DNA of 64,000 nt from Lycorma delicatula (taxonomy: Eukaryota; Arthropoda; Insecta; Hemiptera; Fulgoridae): positions 90,478,245 through 90,542,244 of the forward strand of contig NC_134461.1 of the NCBI RefSeq assembly GCF_047948215.1, read 5' to 3'. Shown one piece after another: positions 41,373 through 53,107 of the stretch. Numbering within the stretch: the stretch's first letter is position 1; every line of letters begins with the position of its first letter. Position numbers and translations under genes: made by a program. The notes beneath the pieces were generated by a model that saw nothing but the letters and a program-made list of their open reading frames with translations, had not been told where the DNA came from and made no database searches.

Positions 41373-44300
41373 TTTTGATAATCTTCATATTAATTGTGTA
41401 CATATATAATACATCTAAATAAGTATATAACAATATAATGGCAATAAAAAGTTTAATGTGTGTGGCCACAGTAGGTAGCCAACACTATTGCTTAGCTTAC
41501 TGCAGCAGTAATGCTTAGTTGCTTATGGAACCAAGAGGCTTAAGCAAATAAATATTTCTGTAATTAAATAATGACACTTACAGTAACGAACAGAGTCTGT
41601 GATTGATTCTTGAGAAGAATTGTGAATTTAATTTTCTATTTGAAAATATATCTTTCTAATATTTATTTTATTAAATAAATATATGAGATTTCATAGTTTA
41701 ATATTTAAAAAAAATAAACGCATATTAAATTACTCTGAGTAATACTATAAAAATTATTTTTAGGTTCCATTGCCAAATGATAAAATAGGACCAGCTGCTG
41801 CTGAAAAAAAAACCGTGAAAACAAAAGAAAAGAAAAATATTAAAAGTAGTGAAGGTAAACATTTTGTTTATTTTTAGTGTTTTGTTAATAACATCTTATA
41901 TATTAATACTTTTATCCAATTATCTAAAGCAATTACGTTGTCAAAAATATTAGTTTGAATTTTTTTATAGATTCTGATGAGAAAGATAAGAAAGAAAAAA
42001 AAGAAATAGATTTTGGAAGATTAGATTTACGTGTTGGAAGAATTCTCGAAATTAATGATCATCCTGATGGAGAAAATTTATACATTGAAAAAATTGATCT
42101 AGGGGAAAATGAACCACGACAGATCGTAAGTGAGAGAGTTTTGTTACAGTTTTAATTATTCTATAAGTAAATATTCTAACATATTTTAGGTATTTTATTA
42201 AGCTAAAATTTATAAAATTAGTTCATCATTAATGCATTTATGATGACTATTTTATTTCAGTACCTTTTTTCAATGATTATTTTGTTTCAGTGTGATAGTT
42301 TTATGGGAATGGATTTTAAGGTTTTGATGAAATGGGTAATCTCATTTAAACAAAAGTGTCTGCTTATCAACTGATAATATTCTAGCTTTGCTTTTGAGGC
42401 ATTTGTTTTTATTTATAGTTTTTATGCTTAAGAAAGCTATGTTTCTCATATTGTTCCTATGGACTAAATAATAGAATTTTGGAAATTATTAAGTTTTGAA
42501 AAAATTTGTCAAAAACACTGGGTCACAATTGCATAATGTTGTTGATGCTTGTTAGTAGTAGTTAATCCCAACAATCAATACTACTTCAAATATTAAAAAA
42601 ATATGATATAGGGTAGGTAAAACGCCATTGGCTACATTTAATAATCTGGTCCTCAATGCTTATTGAAGTTTAACAACCTTCGCACAATTTTATTAAATGT
42701 GGTTAGGATTTATTATACTGGTCTTTTTAGACAGTGCCACTTAAAATAAAAAAAAAGTTTGTGTGTACTTACGTACACATGTGAAAAGTTATACTTCTTT
42801 GGCGTGAATAAAAAAAAAAGAATTTTTTCACGCATTCAAACAAATTTGAATGAGTCAAACAATCGATAGACGACATTAAATACCATGAATAAAAGTGTGA
42901 ATAAATAACACTTAAATTAAATTAAATAACATTTATTTTATACAGTTTAAAAAGTATTGAAATATTCGTTGTCTTATAAAACAAAGTTCATCGAATATAT
43001 TTCAATTAATTTAGTTCCACCAATTCTTCGGATAACGATTGAATAGGCATGAGGGTTATCAGCGACTTATGGTATGAAAAATATGATACAAATAGTTTTA
43101 TTTTATAATAGTGCATTCTATCAAAAATTTTGTTTTTGGTAAATTTAAAATTATTTATGCAAAATCAAGAATTTATCTGATGTGTGTGCTATTTTCTGTC
43201 ATTAAAAAATATAATTTTACTCAAAAAAAATAATACTTACATAAAAATAATTTCAAATCTTGATACACAATTTTCACAAAAAAAATAATTATACACTGAA
43301 ATATAAAGTTTTATAAATATGAACAACAATATTTTCACAGTTTAAAATATCCATCTTTAGAAATCCGTGTATATATTATGACTTAATATCTGTTATGTTT
43401 ACAACACATGCTAATCACTTAATTGCATTGAATGACTGACTGAATTAGATACTACACGCATGTGTGTGTAAACTGATCCAATTGGGCCTTTGTAAATTTT
43501 CAGTGTGTTACATCAGTGCACTCAACTTCTGTAACTTGCTGAAAATACACTCTGATCAGTTTCTCCTGACGCGCCAAAAGAAGTATAACTTCAATAAAAT
43601 CTATATTAATTAACAAATTATGTTTACTAGGTACTTTTAGTTTAATTATGTTATTATCCTATAACAGGATTTTTTTTGTATGCAGTGTTCAAATATAAAT
43701 TATCAGCAAATTCTAAATGACTTTTCATAAATGTGGTGTGTGAAAAACAGTTTGTGAATAGCAACAAACATGTGATTGCCATTTCACTAAAGCTAAAATA
43801 TAAATTATGTTATTCAAAATGGACAATTTTACTAGCCAAAACTGAAAGGGAGCTTTGTGGTAAAAAAGTGGTTGTCAAAGAAATAAAAATTTATGGGTAT
43901 TTTTAGATAACCAGGTATTGATTTGTCAGATAAAAATACAGGAATTGGAACTCTACTCTCTCCTAATTTTTTTACTTCAGAATGGCAGTGTTAGATCTAA
44001 AAATATGACATTTTTTCAGTCATTATTTAATTTTGATAATTTTTCACTATGTGATTGTGGAATGTGACAGTTTGCTATATTTTTATTGTTATATGAGTAT
44101 AGTAGAATTATCTTTTTAGGATTTTAGTTATTATAAACTTCCATAAATGATTGTATTGTATTGTCTTGAATTTGTTATCATGTTGATGCTTGCTGTGTTA
44201 AATCCGTGATACGTATTACATCTGAATAATACATGTACCACTTTTAGAACTACAGTATTCTTTGTAGTGTACACAAAACCAAAAATAAAAACTCACTACA

Positions 44301-45180
44301 GTTCTAAGGTTTATAAGTCTTTATAGTTTAGTCTTTATAAAGGCAGTTGCTTTATATTGATTTAAATGCTAGGCTGCAGATATCGGTGTTCTTTGGTGGT
44401 TGGGTTTCAGTTAACCATTTGTCTCCGGAGTGGTCAATTTGAGTCTGTTCCAGATTACCTGTTTACATTTACACTACATTGCAGCTACATCAAGCCTGGT
44501 AAGTCTGTAATTGCCTGGCAAATGCAGTAATTGCATTTGCATATACACACCCAGACCCAGCAGTAGCTGGAAAACTGTTTGGAGAAAACAACATAAAAAT
44601 AGATAAAAAAGTGAAAATCTTTAAATTTTTTCTTATTAATTTTTACAGAATTTAAGTCAAATTATTATTTCCTTATAAAAGGAATTAGTTTTGATCAATA
44701 ATTTGGACTGAATGCCTGTTCAGAGTTAAAATAAGACTGAAAATCTAAATGAAGTGAAGTTGTCAGAAATTAAAAATTATTCTGTATAATCTTTTATTTT
44801 TTTTCCAGATCAGTGGCTTGAGGAAACATATATTTAAAGAAGATTTAATTTTAAGGCCTGTCATATGTATATGTAATTTAAAACCAGCTAAGATACGGGG
44901 CCAGAAATCTTATGGAATGCTTATGTGTGCACTGTATAACAACACAGTTGAGCCCTTATGGCCCCCAGTGAATGCTGTTCCTGGGGAAATATTAGTTGCC
45001 GGATCATATGTATCGCGTCCAGATAAAGAATTAAATCCGAAAGAGAAAGTATTTGAAACTGTAGTTAAAGATCTTAAAGTGAATGAAAATAAAGTATTAA
45101 TGCTTAAGGATGTACCTGTTGAAGTTAAAAATAGAGGCCCTGTCATTACTAAAATTCTTTTTAATTGTACTGTTGGATAG
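37836..45180 (+). CDS. AIMP1: AIMP1 (p43/EMAP II precursor), multi-synthetase complex scaffold
   Basis: Five exons (37836-37916, 38204-38350, 41764-41854, 41971-42125, 44809-45180) join in phase to 281 aa; human AIMP1 has 312. Residues 1-76 are a Leu-rich amphipathic region, the part that in known AIMP1 contacts ArgRS and AIMP2. It ends in ELIQIQKRNGVEQVPLP, very close to the same spot in human AIMP1. Residues 77-115 are the Lys/Glu-rich linker. Residues about 118-281 are the EMAP II tRNA-binding domain: FGRLDLRVGRI, HPDGENLYIEKIDLGE, ICNLKPAKIRGQKSYGMLMC, PDKELNPK and VPVEVKNRGP. In animals this cytosolic protein tethers tRNA to the aminoacyl-tRNA synthetase complex, and its C-terminal fragment is a secreted cytokine. 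The ATG at 37836 is the first in frame and matches the family's start. It is flanked by two divergent paralogues; I judge this the ancestral, functional copy. Confidence 0.97.
38204..38350 (+). CDS. AIMP1: AIMP1 exon 2 (coiled coil)
   Basis: 147 nt, phase 0 at both ends, with an ATTATAG acceptor and a GTAAGT donor. It encodes 49 residues with a heptad-like pattern (RIELLKAESESLEEKVLKSK) and ends NGVEQ, the AIMP1 landmark at the end of the helix. Confidence 0.94.
38860..39310 (+). mobile_element. IS630/Tc1-type DDE transposase fragment
   Basis: Broken + strand frames read RTHFHLSDIVNK (about 38886, first Asp context), VVEQHISMLQNFLAPE (39090-39140) and WFQQDGAANMARVLVEVLK (39178-39230, second Asp context), then an SHSPNLLVCDIFL-like end. 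This order matches the transposase type with a WFQQDGA box found in many insects. Several stops. Confidence 0.72.
39683..40018. repeat. Foldback element with arms of about 95 bp
   Basis: AATTTTAAACTATCATAATA at 39684 and its inverse at 39998-40018, and TTATAAGATGTTCAT (39724) with ATGAACATCTTATAA (39963), continuing to CAAAATGTCA / TGACATTTTGG. The loop is about 140 bp. Non-coding and likely a small foldback/MITE. Confidence 0.85.
40575..41205 (+). mobile_element. Mariner transposase remnant, C-terminal two thirds
   Basis: + strand frames read ECHKKIRMGSTFEF (40580), a V-T-G-D context at 40650 (first catalytic Asp), VKWMASSSITSQTNKGQAT (40730), LTDGIILLHNNP-like residues at 40925 where the second Asp reads Asn, and SDYHLFGKLKEF (41036), then WLNGLAAEEYDEGILKLV to the end. 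Frame shifts separate the pieces. It is a different mariner lineage from the 4.5-kb element (different C-terminus) and has lost its N-terminus. Confidence 0.85.
41338..41371. repeat. (CA)n microsatellite
   Basis: About 15 CA units in AIMP1 intron 2. Confidence 0.92.
41764..41854 (+). CDS. AIMP1: AIMP1 exon 3 (basic linker)
   Basis: 91 nt, phase 0 in and phase 1 out, with a TTTTTAG acceptor and a GTAAAC donor. It encodes VPLPNDK followed by an Ala/Lys-rich linker. It is shorter than the human linker. Too short to stand out as an ORF, but flanking phases and the family match support it. Confidence 0.9.
41971..42125 (+). CDS. AIMP1: AIMP1 exon 4 (OB-fold, first half)
   Basis: 155 nt, phase 1 in and phase 0 out. 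It encodes DSDEKDKKEKKEIDFG and then the OB-fold start LDLRVGRI, HPDGENLY and EPRQI. Intron 3 before it is only 116 bp. The same phase-1/phase-0 borders flank the matching exons of copies 1 and 3. Confidence 0.95.
42786..43591. mobile_element. 806-bp TIR element
   Basis: The left end AAGTTATACTTCTTTGGCGT is matched by the inverse at the right end (CGCCAAAAGAAGTATAACTT), differing by one T. The inside is AT-rich, non-coding and has no transposase. No clear target duplication is visible. Likely a non-autonomous DNA transposon. Confidence 0.8.
44325..44600 (+). mobile_element. SINE, 5'-truncated, tail type II
   Basis: It starts at AAAGGCAGTTGCTTTATATT, keeps the GATATCGGTGTTCTTTGGTG body and switches to the type II tail (CATCAAGCCTGGTAAG, ACACACCCAGACCCAGCAGT, GCTGGAAAACTG). 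The tail matches the SINE at 11702-12070. It sits 210 bases before AIMP1 exon 5 without touching the branch or acceptor region. Confidence 0.8.
44809..45180 (+). CDS. AIMP1: AIMP1 exon 5 (C-terminal EMAP II half)
   Basis: 372 nt with a TTTTTTCCAG acceptor and a TAG stop. It encodes ISGLRKH, the RNA-binding loop LKPAKIRGQKSYGM, PDKELNPKEK and VPVEVKNRGP. Its length is identical to the last exon of copy 1. Confidence 0.95.
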   Translation: MSGLRKHIFKEDLILRPVICICNLKPAKIRGQKSYGMLMCALYNNTVEPLWPPVNAVPGEILVAGSYVSRPDKELNPKEKVFETVVKDLKVNENKVLMLKDVPVEVKNRGPVITKILFNCTVG

Positions 45181-45246
45181 ATTGATTTTCCTTTTATAAC
45201 AATTGTAAATCATACTTGATAATGCAGTTAATGATCTGTTTTTATC

Positions 45247-45252
45247 AATAAA
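45247..45252 (+). terminator. AIMP1: AIMP1 polyadenylation signal
   Basis: A canonical AATAAA lies 67 bases after the stop codon, followed within 30 bases by a T/GT-rich stretch. It implies a short 3' UTR of about 90 bases. Confidence 0.75.
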
Positions 45253-45619
45253 AAAATACAGAATTTTATAAGTTTTTGTTGTTTATTTATTTTTAATAAG
45301 AATGAATCTAGGTGTTATTGTTAAGCTTGTTTCAGACATACTTTAATTACCCTGAATTTAACCCTCATGATTGACTAAGACTATTTCTTTTAGACAGATA
45401 AAATTTTGAGGACAGTTATATACTTTAAGATTATGTAAAAAGTAAGGTGTAATAAAGCTTTTGTTATGCTGTGTGCCAATTTTTATACATATAGCTTAGT
45501 TTAATATGATTTAGGTCACAACCAGTTTTTTGAAAGGTAATTTTTTATGATTTTGTTAATCTGAAACACAGCCGATCATGGACAAAAATGTATCTAATTT
45601 AAATACAGCAAAATCAACT

Positions 45620-46082
45620 GACTGTCTGATTCAAACCGATGTGCCTTCCCCTTGGGTGATAAAAATATTTAATTAATTAAAATTTCATTTGGCTATAACT
45701 CTGGAACCATTGAAAGTAAGTATCACTTTACTTATATATTGTTGAAAAGATATATTGATGAAAAGCTCTCAATGAGAGCTTATTACTGCAATTAAAAAGT
45801 GTCCAAAATCCAGATTTTTTTTTGATTTTGAGCTTTTTTTTTGGTTTAGTCAATTGCAATATAAAGGGGAGTATATGTTACAACAATCCTAAATCCAAAA
45901 TTTCAACATCCTACAGCTAATCGTTTTTGAGTTATGTGAGATACATACGAACATATGTACATACAGACATCACACTGAAACTAGTCAAAATAGATTCAAG
46001 GATAGTCAAAATGGATATTTCCATTGAAATATGAAAACTGAAATTTTTCACAATCACAGTACTTCATACAAGGAAGTTAAAA
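45620..46082 (+). mobile_element. Family X element, 5'-truncated copy
   Basis: It starts near TCTGATTCAAACCGATGTGC, passes the CTATAACTCTGGAACCATTG block and the CAACATCCTACAGCTAATCG block, and ends TACTTCATACAAGGAAGTT. It is the reverse of 9211-9990 at reduced identity. The upstream repeat-coding part is absent. Confidence 0.75.
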
Positions 46083-48349
46083 GGACAATTTATAAAATAT
46101 TATACAAATTACATATAGAGCAAATGTTCATACTTACTTTTAATTTGATAAATTATTCTGTCAGTAGCTTCAGTTTAGTGCAAAATTTAAAAAAAAATCA
46201 AATCATAAAATGTTAACAATGCTGAATACAAATTAAAAATATTGCTTTTCAGCCGTTCCTGATCTATAAATATACATAAATGGCAAAATCATCACTAACC
46301 TATTATCCCGTTTCCCATATCACTAGAAATCTGAAACTTGGCATTGTTGTTTTCAAGTTCATCTTTAAGGGGAGAAAAACAAAAGTTATTTTCAGTTATA
46401 ATTTTTAGGGGGTAGATTAAAATTGGAGTTGAAAATGAGTGCTAAACATGAATGTTTCTTAAGATACTAAGCTGGAAAGGAAAATTATTCCTTTCTTTCC
46501 TAAAGAGGTGAAAACCAATTTTTAAGAATTGGTGAGAAGCTTTAAAATTTGAAAAGAATGTTTCCTTCAGGGCAACATCTATTTTAAATTTAGGATTGCC
46601 CCTTAAAACTGCCTTTAATAGGGTTAAACCGCCTTTAATCGGGTTTGAATCCTGGTCAGGGATGGACCAGGATTTTGTAGCATTCTATATGATACAAAAT
46701 TTTAATCATTAAGTAACTATAATCGGGTGTCAATTACTGGAGGAATTAAAAATATATAAAGTTGATTTCCCAAACATTTGTATAACTATAATAGAAGTTT
46801 GAATTTCTGTATAAATGATAACCTAACACATTATGAAACATATCTTGCAGTTTTACCATTAAATTACCCCTAAAAGAGTGAAGCTTGATTAAGGATTAAT
46901 ACATAGTATCATATATTTTATGATCAATTGTGATAAAAGCCTTAATTCATCTCTAAAATCACAAACAATATCTGGAGTTCCTTCTTAATTTTACCTAAAA
47001 TAGTTTATTAATTTATACATGTCCCAGAGAATAACTACTTCTCATGTTAATCAATAAGTTTACTTATTTTGACCAGAGAATTGCTCAAAATAAAATAGTA
47101 ATTTACTTTGACAATATCAAAGTTCAGTTATTGTGTAAGATTCCAAACCGAAGTGGAGTATAAAAAATTTATAATTTTGGTTATTAAGGGTTGTAAATTG
47201 TGAGCTCTGCCTCTTCTTATGCAGCAAGAAAAAGGTGGTTAAGTTCCTTGTGATGGTTTAAGTAGATTATTAAGTGGAAAAAAATCCACAAAGTTTTAAA
47301 TGGGAAAATTTTTCAATGATTTTGAAACAGAAATAGCTTAAAATTGAATAAAAACTTCACTCAGTTAAAGTAAAAGAATGCATTATGTATAAAATTGTAA
47401 ATATATAATGCATAACATACTCGTAGATGAAATAAACTTGAGGTGCCCTGAAGTCGACAGACAAGTAGTTAAGCAGACAAGCAGGAATTCCACAGATGAA
47501 TGATCATTCATAGTGCACATTAAATGGATAAACTTGGACTCTTAAAATTTCAACATATATTTAAATATGTTGAATAGAAATAAAACTTTGGCACAGTTGC
47601 CAAATATAAAATTCTAGAAAAACATACTTTTAAGATTTCCCTTTAAACAGTTCTTAAGAGGATAACATTCAAAAAACCATCATTTAATATTAACAATTCA
47701 CTTCAAGTAAGTGCAGGAAACAAAAGCATTATGTGAAGAAGAAAATATCAAATACTATTCATATGTTCTATTCAGCCCAAAGGCAGTAAAAAACAAGAGG
47801 GAGCTTGAAACTACAACATTTGTCTATGTGAAGAATGAGTACTTAGCTCAACCATAGATAATCAATCACTTAATTCAGATAAGAAGATAAAGTTATTCAT
47901 TTATAGATCATATCAAGACTGGTAGATGTGTTATACCGAGGTAACAAAAAGGAACTACTCTAGCATATATTTATTCTTGAGGGATCAAGGTCAAACTATA
48001 GAATAACTTTGACCAGAGCAACATTATAAAATAGACAATTTGTGAATAAAAAATGTAGTACATTATAGTCTACAATAATAATTGAATATAATAATTGTAT
48101 GAAATAATAGTGATATAGGATAATGAATAAGGAAATTAATGAAAATCCTTCAGAATAAAGTAATAATTTTGAAGAGAATAATTTATTATTTAAGCAAAAG
48201 TAAAAAGTATGGAGAATAATCAAACCTATTTATATGTATATAAATAATAATTATATTTATTTTACAGAAATTAATCTTTTTAAGATTCATATTATTCCTC
48301 TGTACTGTTAGATTATATTTGAATTGTATTAAATAATGTTTCTGAAGAG

Positions 48350-48610
48350 GGTGGTTTGTGATGAATGGCATGCTACCATCAATAACAAACTTCATCAATT
48401 TAGGACAGTGTGTCGCCATGGGGCTCTTCATCCATCCAGGAGTAACCAACAAGAGAAAGTTACTTGCCGTTTATGAATAGGGTACACTAGACTCAGATTC
48501 ATGGACATCTCATGACTCAGACTGATGCACCTGTTTGTGTTTACTGCAGCTGTCAACTAACGGTACACCACATACTGTGGACTGTCTGTTGTGTGGCATT
48601 GCATTGCAAA
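48350..48610 (+). mobile_element. LINE C-terminal fragment
   Basis: Frames read CDEWHATINNKLHQFR and then IGYTRLR, TDAPVCVYCSCQLTVHHIL, the end region of many arthropod I/Jockey/R1-type LINE proteins (R-x-R-x-G-H-T, then C-x-x-C and L-T-V-x-H-I-L). Reverse transcriptase is absent; a few stops. Confidence 0.65.
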
Positions 48611-50204
48611 TTTAAAATTGGAGTTAACATCAAAAATATTTTAGGAAAATATGGCTATTTTATCCAGTCTTACTATTTCTTAAGGCCGTGTGTTTGTATT
48701 CAAATATTTGATTATTATTATTATGTCTTTCATCCAATTTTGTTGTTTTAAGCTAGATTTTCAATATTGTTTTTTATTTTGCCCTTTATTACTATTTAAA
48801 TAAATGTTAAGTCTTATATCTATCTCATATTATGTTTTTAAATTATTATGATATAACCATCAACAAAATCCAAACAGGAGAAGGTTACTAAATTTTATAG
48901 CGATATTTATTATCAAGTAGACTGAAACGCATAAATAAATAAAAAATTATGTACTTATACAGGAGAGATGGAGAACCAAGTAAGTGTTACCTATGCGCAC
49001 ATATCATATTTCATCATCATATATATACTTTTTTTTCATTAAATTCAATGAAAATAAAAACAAAAAAGGAAAAGGTTACTAAATTTTTAGTTTACATTTT
49101 TAACATGTTTGTACTGGGTTTAAAATGAGTATGGTGTTGTAGGGTTCTTGCCTTTGTATATTTATTCTGAATTTATAACATTTGTTACTACAGTTTGTGA
49201 ATTTTCAGTAGGTCTCACATCTCATCTGTACTTTGGTTTCAAAAGAATGATATTCAAACTTATAAGTAAAATTGCAAAATAATGAGCAATGTTTGTTCCA
49301 CCATCAGTTTATAGTATGAATGTAGGGTTTAAGGATACTGAACTGTTATCATTGTTGAAAATATTTTTTGTAAACAAGAAATAATTTTTATTCAATAGCC
49401 CTGAATCACATTTATCTTGTAATTCCCTTAAAGCCTTTCTTTTATTCATGTTATCACTTCATGATCATAAATATCTATTGAAGCTGCAGTTGCAATCACT
49501 TTTTTATGTGCTTCATTTCCCCAAGTTGTAATGTTCGCAGTATAATTTATTAATTCTAATATTCTTGCATATTTGAACAAAAAAGTCATTCTATTAGGGT
49601 GTTCAAAATATAACCAATTTTTGTAAAAAATATAACATAACATTCTGATACATTTATCTAATTCTTGTATTCTAAATAAACATAACGATAATAAATGGAA
49701 TAAACATTTGGAACATTGGAACTGAAGGTGATGAAAACCTTCTGTTTTCACAACTGAGAAATTTTCTCGTAAAGCATCATAAATCTTTTTGTTTTGTTGG
49801 AAATCAATAGGGCGAGACTTTAGAACTGTATTATTTTCTGTTAGAACACTTCATTTTGTCATTTCCACCACAAAAAAAAAATTGTTTTTGTAAGCAAATT
49901 ATTTCTGATTCTGAAAGAAAATAACTATAGTGGCCTTTTTCTATAAAAAGCTAAATTTTCTACAAAAAGTATAAAGCACCTAAGATCCATATTGCTGTAG
50001 CTAACAAGGAAGGGGAAGGCATGAGCTTCAGGACACCCATTTGAACCATATTTCGTATATGAATAGTACATTGTTTACGTGTCTTCATCACAAAATACTA
50101 ACACGCAATATAATTATACTCAAGAAAAATGGCCCTAAAAATTTCCTTAGCATTTTATATTAGTTTACTTATAAATTTTGTTTCATGTCACTCAAGTAGT
50201 TATG

Positions 50205-50960
50205 TGGTGTAAGTGAGAACGTGTCAAATCCGTAACCATGCACACATCGGTTTGAATCTGACTTCATATACATATATTTATTTTTAATTTAAATATATTG
50301 ATTTATTAATAATTATTAACCTCTGGGTGTAAACATTTTTGAATTAAAATGAAAAGTACCCAAAATTTTATTTCACTAATAATGTTTTTTTTTTTTTGTA
50401 TTATTATTGAATTACTATTTATTGTTATTTTTTTTACAATCAGAGGTTAATAATTATTAATAAATCAATATATTTAAATTAAAAAAAAAAGTTCAAAAAA
50501 ATTATGTGTATATGAAGTCTGATTCGAACCAATGTGCCTTCCCCTTGTAAGATCCAAAGTATTTCATTAATTAAAATTTTATTTCGTTATAACTCAATGA
50601 AGATATGTACCACATATATATTTTTGAAAAGCTCTCAACGAGGGCTAATTACTGCAGTTATGAAAAAGTCCAAAATCCAAATGTTTCAAAATGGAAATCT
50701 CGCTTTATTTAGAGGTCTGACTGTGTACACATTTTTTTGGCTTAGTCGATTGCAATCAAAAGGGGAACAACTAGATGTTACAATAGTCCTAAGTATAAAA
50801 TTTCAACATTCAATGGCCAATTGTTTTGAGTTATGTAAAATACATATCTATATACAGACATAACACTGAAACTAGTCAAAATGGATATTTCTGTTGAAAT
50901 CTGAAAAATGAAATTTTTTGTGATTACAATACTTCCTTTACTTCGTACATGGAAGTAAAG
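50205..50960 (+). mobile_element. Family X element, third copy, with internal palindrome
   Basis: Shares with 9211-11370 (inverse) and 45620-46082 the AACCAATGTGCCTTCCCCTT, GCTCTCAACGAGGGCTAATT, CAACTAGATGTTACAATAGT and TTCCTTTACTTCGTACATGG blocks. Its 5' part (50241-50535) is an inverted repeat with arms of about 95 bp (AATTTAAATATATTGATTTA at 50285 and its inverse at 50460). The frame with LDVTIVLSIKFQHS is the counterpart of that at 9222-9500. Confidence 0.75.
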
Positions 50961-52019
50961 ATATGTAAACAATCATTTTATATTTATTTTTTACACTAAA
51001 TGGAATCTACTTGAATAGTTAGTTACCTATAATGATTTTAAAACTGGGTTATGATCCTCTCCAAAAGAGAATCAAAGTCACTAATGGATGGTGACATATC
51101 AAACAATACTTATTATTAAAATTGGTAATTGTGTTAGGCATCATCCAAAAAATTATTTGGTAGAAATTTAAAAAGTGACTGATTTTTTAACATGAAAAAA
51201 AATTTGAATAAAAATGAACTATTTGGTTGGTCACGGCAATATATTCTGTCTATATTAAGTATGAACAAATGTAATTTTTTAGACAATGATCTTTTTCACA
51301 TAGGTAAATATGCCTAAAATGTAGTAAACTAATAACATTAAAAAATACATATGGAAACAGTACTACCAACACTGAAAATTCTAGGTATTAGATGTATAAA
51401 CTATGTAAGAATTCATCAATTCAATTTTTGTTAAATGTTTTACTTGATGGTGATTTATACTTCAAATACAGTTGGATTCTTAACTAGTTGGATCATCCAT
51501 TTTAAAACTATAATACTCTATTTGAATAAAAATTGTTGTTGGGATCTTATGTACAACGACTTTGAGCCAGTCAGAATTATACATTTTCAAACAAAAGTTG
51601 TACTTTATTGCATATCACTGGACAACAAAGCATCATAAAATCTATCTGAAAACATTAAGTGGGTGACGGTCACATGTTGCTACTCCTTTCACATTAATGT
51701 TGCAATCAACTCCTTTTAATGTAAATAATTGAAATACATATTTTTTACTATAAGTGAAGAAATTCTACTTATACAACACATAAAATGTACAATTTTTGAA
51801 AAAATGTATTATGCATTAAAATAAGATTTTCTGGTTGATATAAGCATTTATTTTTTATTTTATATATATTATATAAAATGTTGCTATATATGATATAGCG
51901 AATCATTGAGATTCAAAAATCTCGGTTAAAACTATTAGTCTTAATGAAAAAACTGTGAAGAATTTAATATTCCTGAATTTATTAATAAATTGGAATAAGT
52001 CAACTGTGTAAGATCATAA

Positions 52020-52780
52020 GGAAAGAATCCAGGAAGAAAGGTGTCAATTTAACATGAAACTAGTACAGAAGACGGGAAGAAAGTAAGCAAATTAATAGAG
52101 CAAAATATAAACTGGTGAATAAAAGAAAGCAAATTTTTGGCTTAAAATGAGAAGATAGTGCCATATGCAGAATACATCAGGAAATATTAAAATAACTGAA
52201 AAACCTTATTCTAATTTACCCAAATACCAAAATCAGTCAAAATTAAACATTCCTGTAGAAGAAGAAGCACCAGATTTTTTAACAGAAGTAAAATAGGCTA
52301 TAAAATCAATGAAAAATGGTAAAGCTTCAGGAACAGGTAATATTTCTGCTGAGATGCTGAAAGCTGGTGGCAAAATGTTACACATAATAGCACTTTAAAA
52401 ACTGTACTCAAGTTGCCTCAAAAACCAAAAGATTCCTAATCGATGGAAAAGTACTGAAGTTATTCTTCTATACAAGAAAGGAATTCAGGAAGACCTGAAT
52501 AATTATCGCCTAGTAAGCATCTTCTTAATTAAACACAAGGTTTTCACCAAGATAATAGCGAAAAGAATGCTGACAACACTGAATGAATCAAAGGAGCAGG
52601 CAGGCTCAATAACAGTTTTAGCACAATGGATCACGTCCAGGTTGTTCACAAAGTCATAGAAAGACATAACGAGTTATCATGCCCATATGTTTGGCTTTTA
52701 TTGACTAAAAAAGACATTTAATACAGCAACATTGCAAGCAATAACTTAATTGCATAACCAGGGTGAAAAAAAACTTGCTA
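52020..52780 (+). mobile_element. RTE-like LINE reverse transcriptase fragment
   Basis: Frames read EEAPDFLTEVK, AIKSMKNGKASGTGNISAEM (52295-52350, the typical start of the RT domain), IPNRWKSTEVILLYKKG (52430) and LNNYRLVSIF (motif 2a), then degraded motif A at about 52690 (FY-LKKTFNT). Three or more stops. It may belong to the same broad group as the 31.3-kb fragment, but the two do not overlap, so this is not certain. Confidence 0.75.
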
Positions 52781-53082
52781 CAATCATACAGAAAGAAAAG
52801 CTATAGCCATTAACAAAGATTTAACTACCTTTTGGGTAAAAGATAGTTATTAAATATAACTGCCCATATGTTCAGGGAAAATCTTTGTCGATGGCTACTT
52901 TGGAAGGTACCATGAGGATTCTTGTTGCTCCAGATTCGCTAATTGTGATAGCTTTGAACATCATTCCTGTTGGAAGAAGCTTCATTTTTACATCGTTTAC
53001 ATCATCAACAGTAATAGATGCTGTGTAAAATTATTCAAAAGTAAAAATTAATATCAATTGTTTTATTATTATCTAAATCTGT

Positions 53083-53107
53083 ATTATTATTATTATTATT
53101 ATTATTA
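53083..53107. repeat. (TTA)n microsatellite
   Basis: About eight trinucleotide units. Confidence 0.88.

Larger units (their letters stand above)
38351..41763 (+). other. AIMP1 intron 2 with transposon remnants
   Basis: 3.4 kb. It contains a DDE transposase scrap, a foldback and a mariner C-terminal remnant (listed separately), plus a CA microsatellite. The rest is AT-rich without signal. Confidence 0.85.
42126..44808 (+). other. AIMP1 intron 4 (2.7 kb)
   Basis: Phase-0 intron splitting the tRNA-binding domain. It holds a TIR element (42786) and a SINE (44325). The remaining stretches 42130-42785 and 43600-44320 show no signal. Confidence 0.85.

Noticed and set aside
44910..45146. Minus-strand open frame over AIMP1 exon 5
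   Set aside because: It is the antisense shadow of a clearly coding exon.
46600..46740. B-box-like GGGTTTGAATCCTGGTCAGG, possible SINE or tRNA
   Set aside because: No A box at tRNA spacing, no cloverleaf and no SINE body follow, so it is at best a tiny tRNA-derived scrap.
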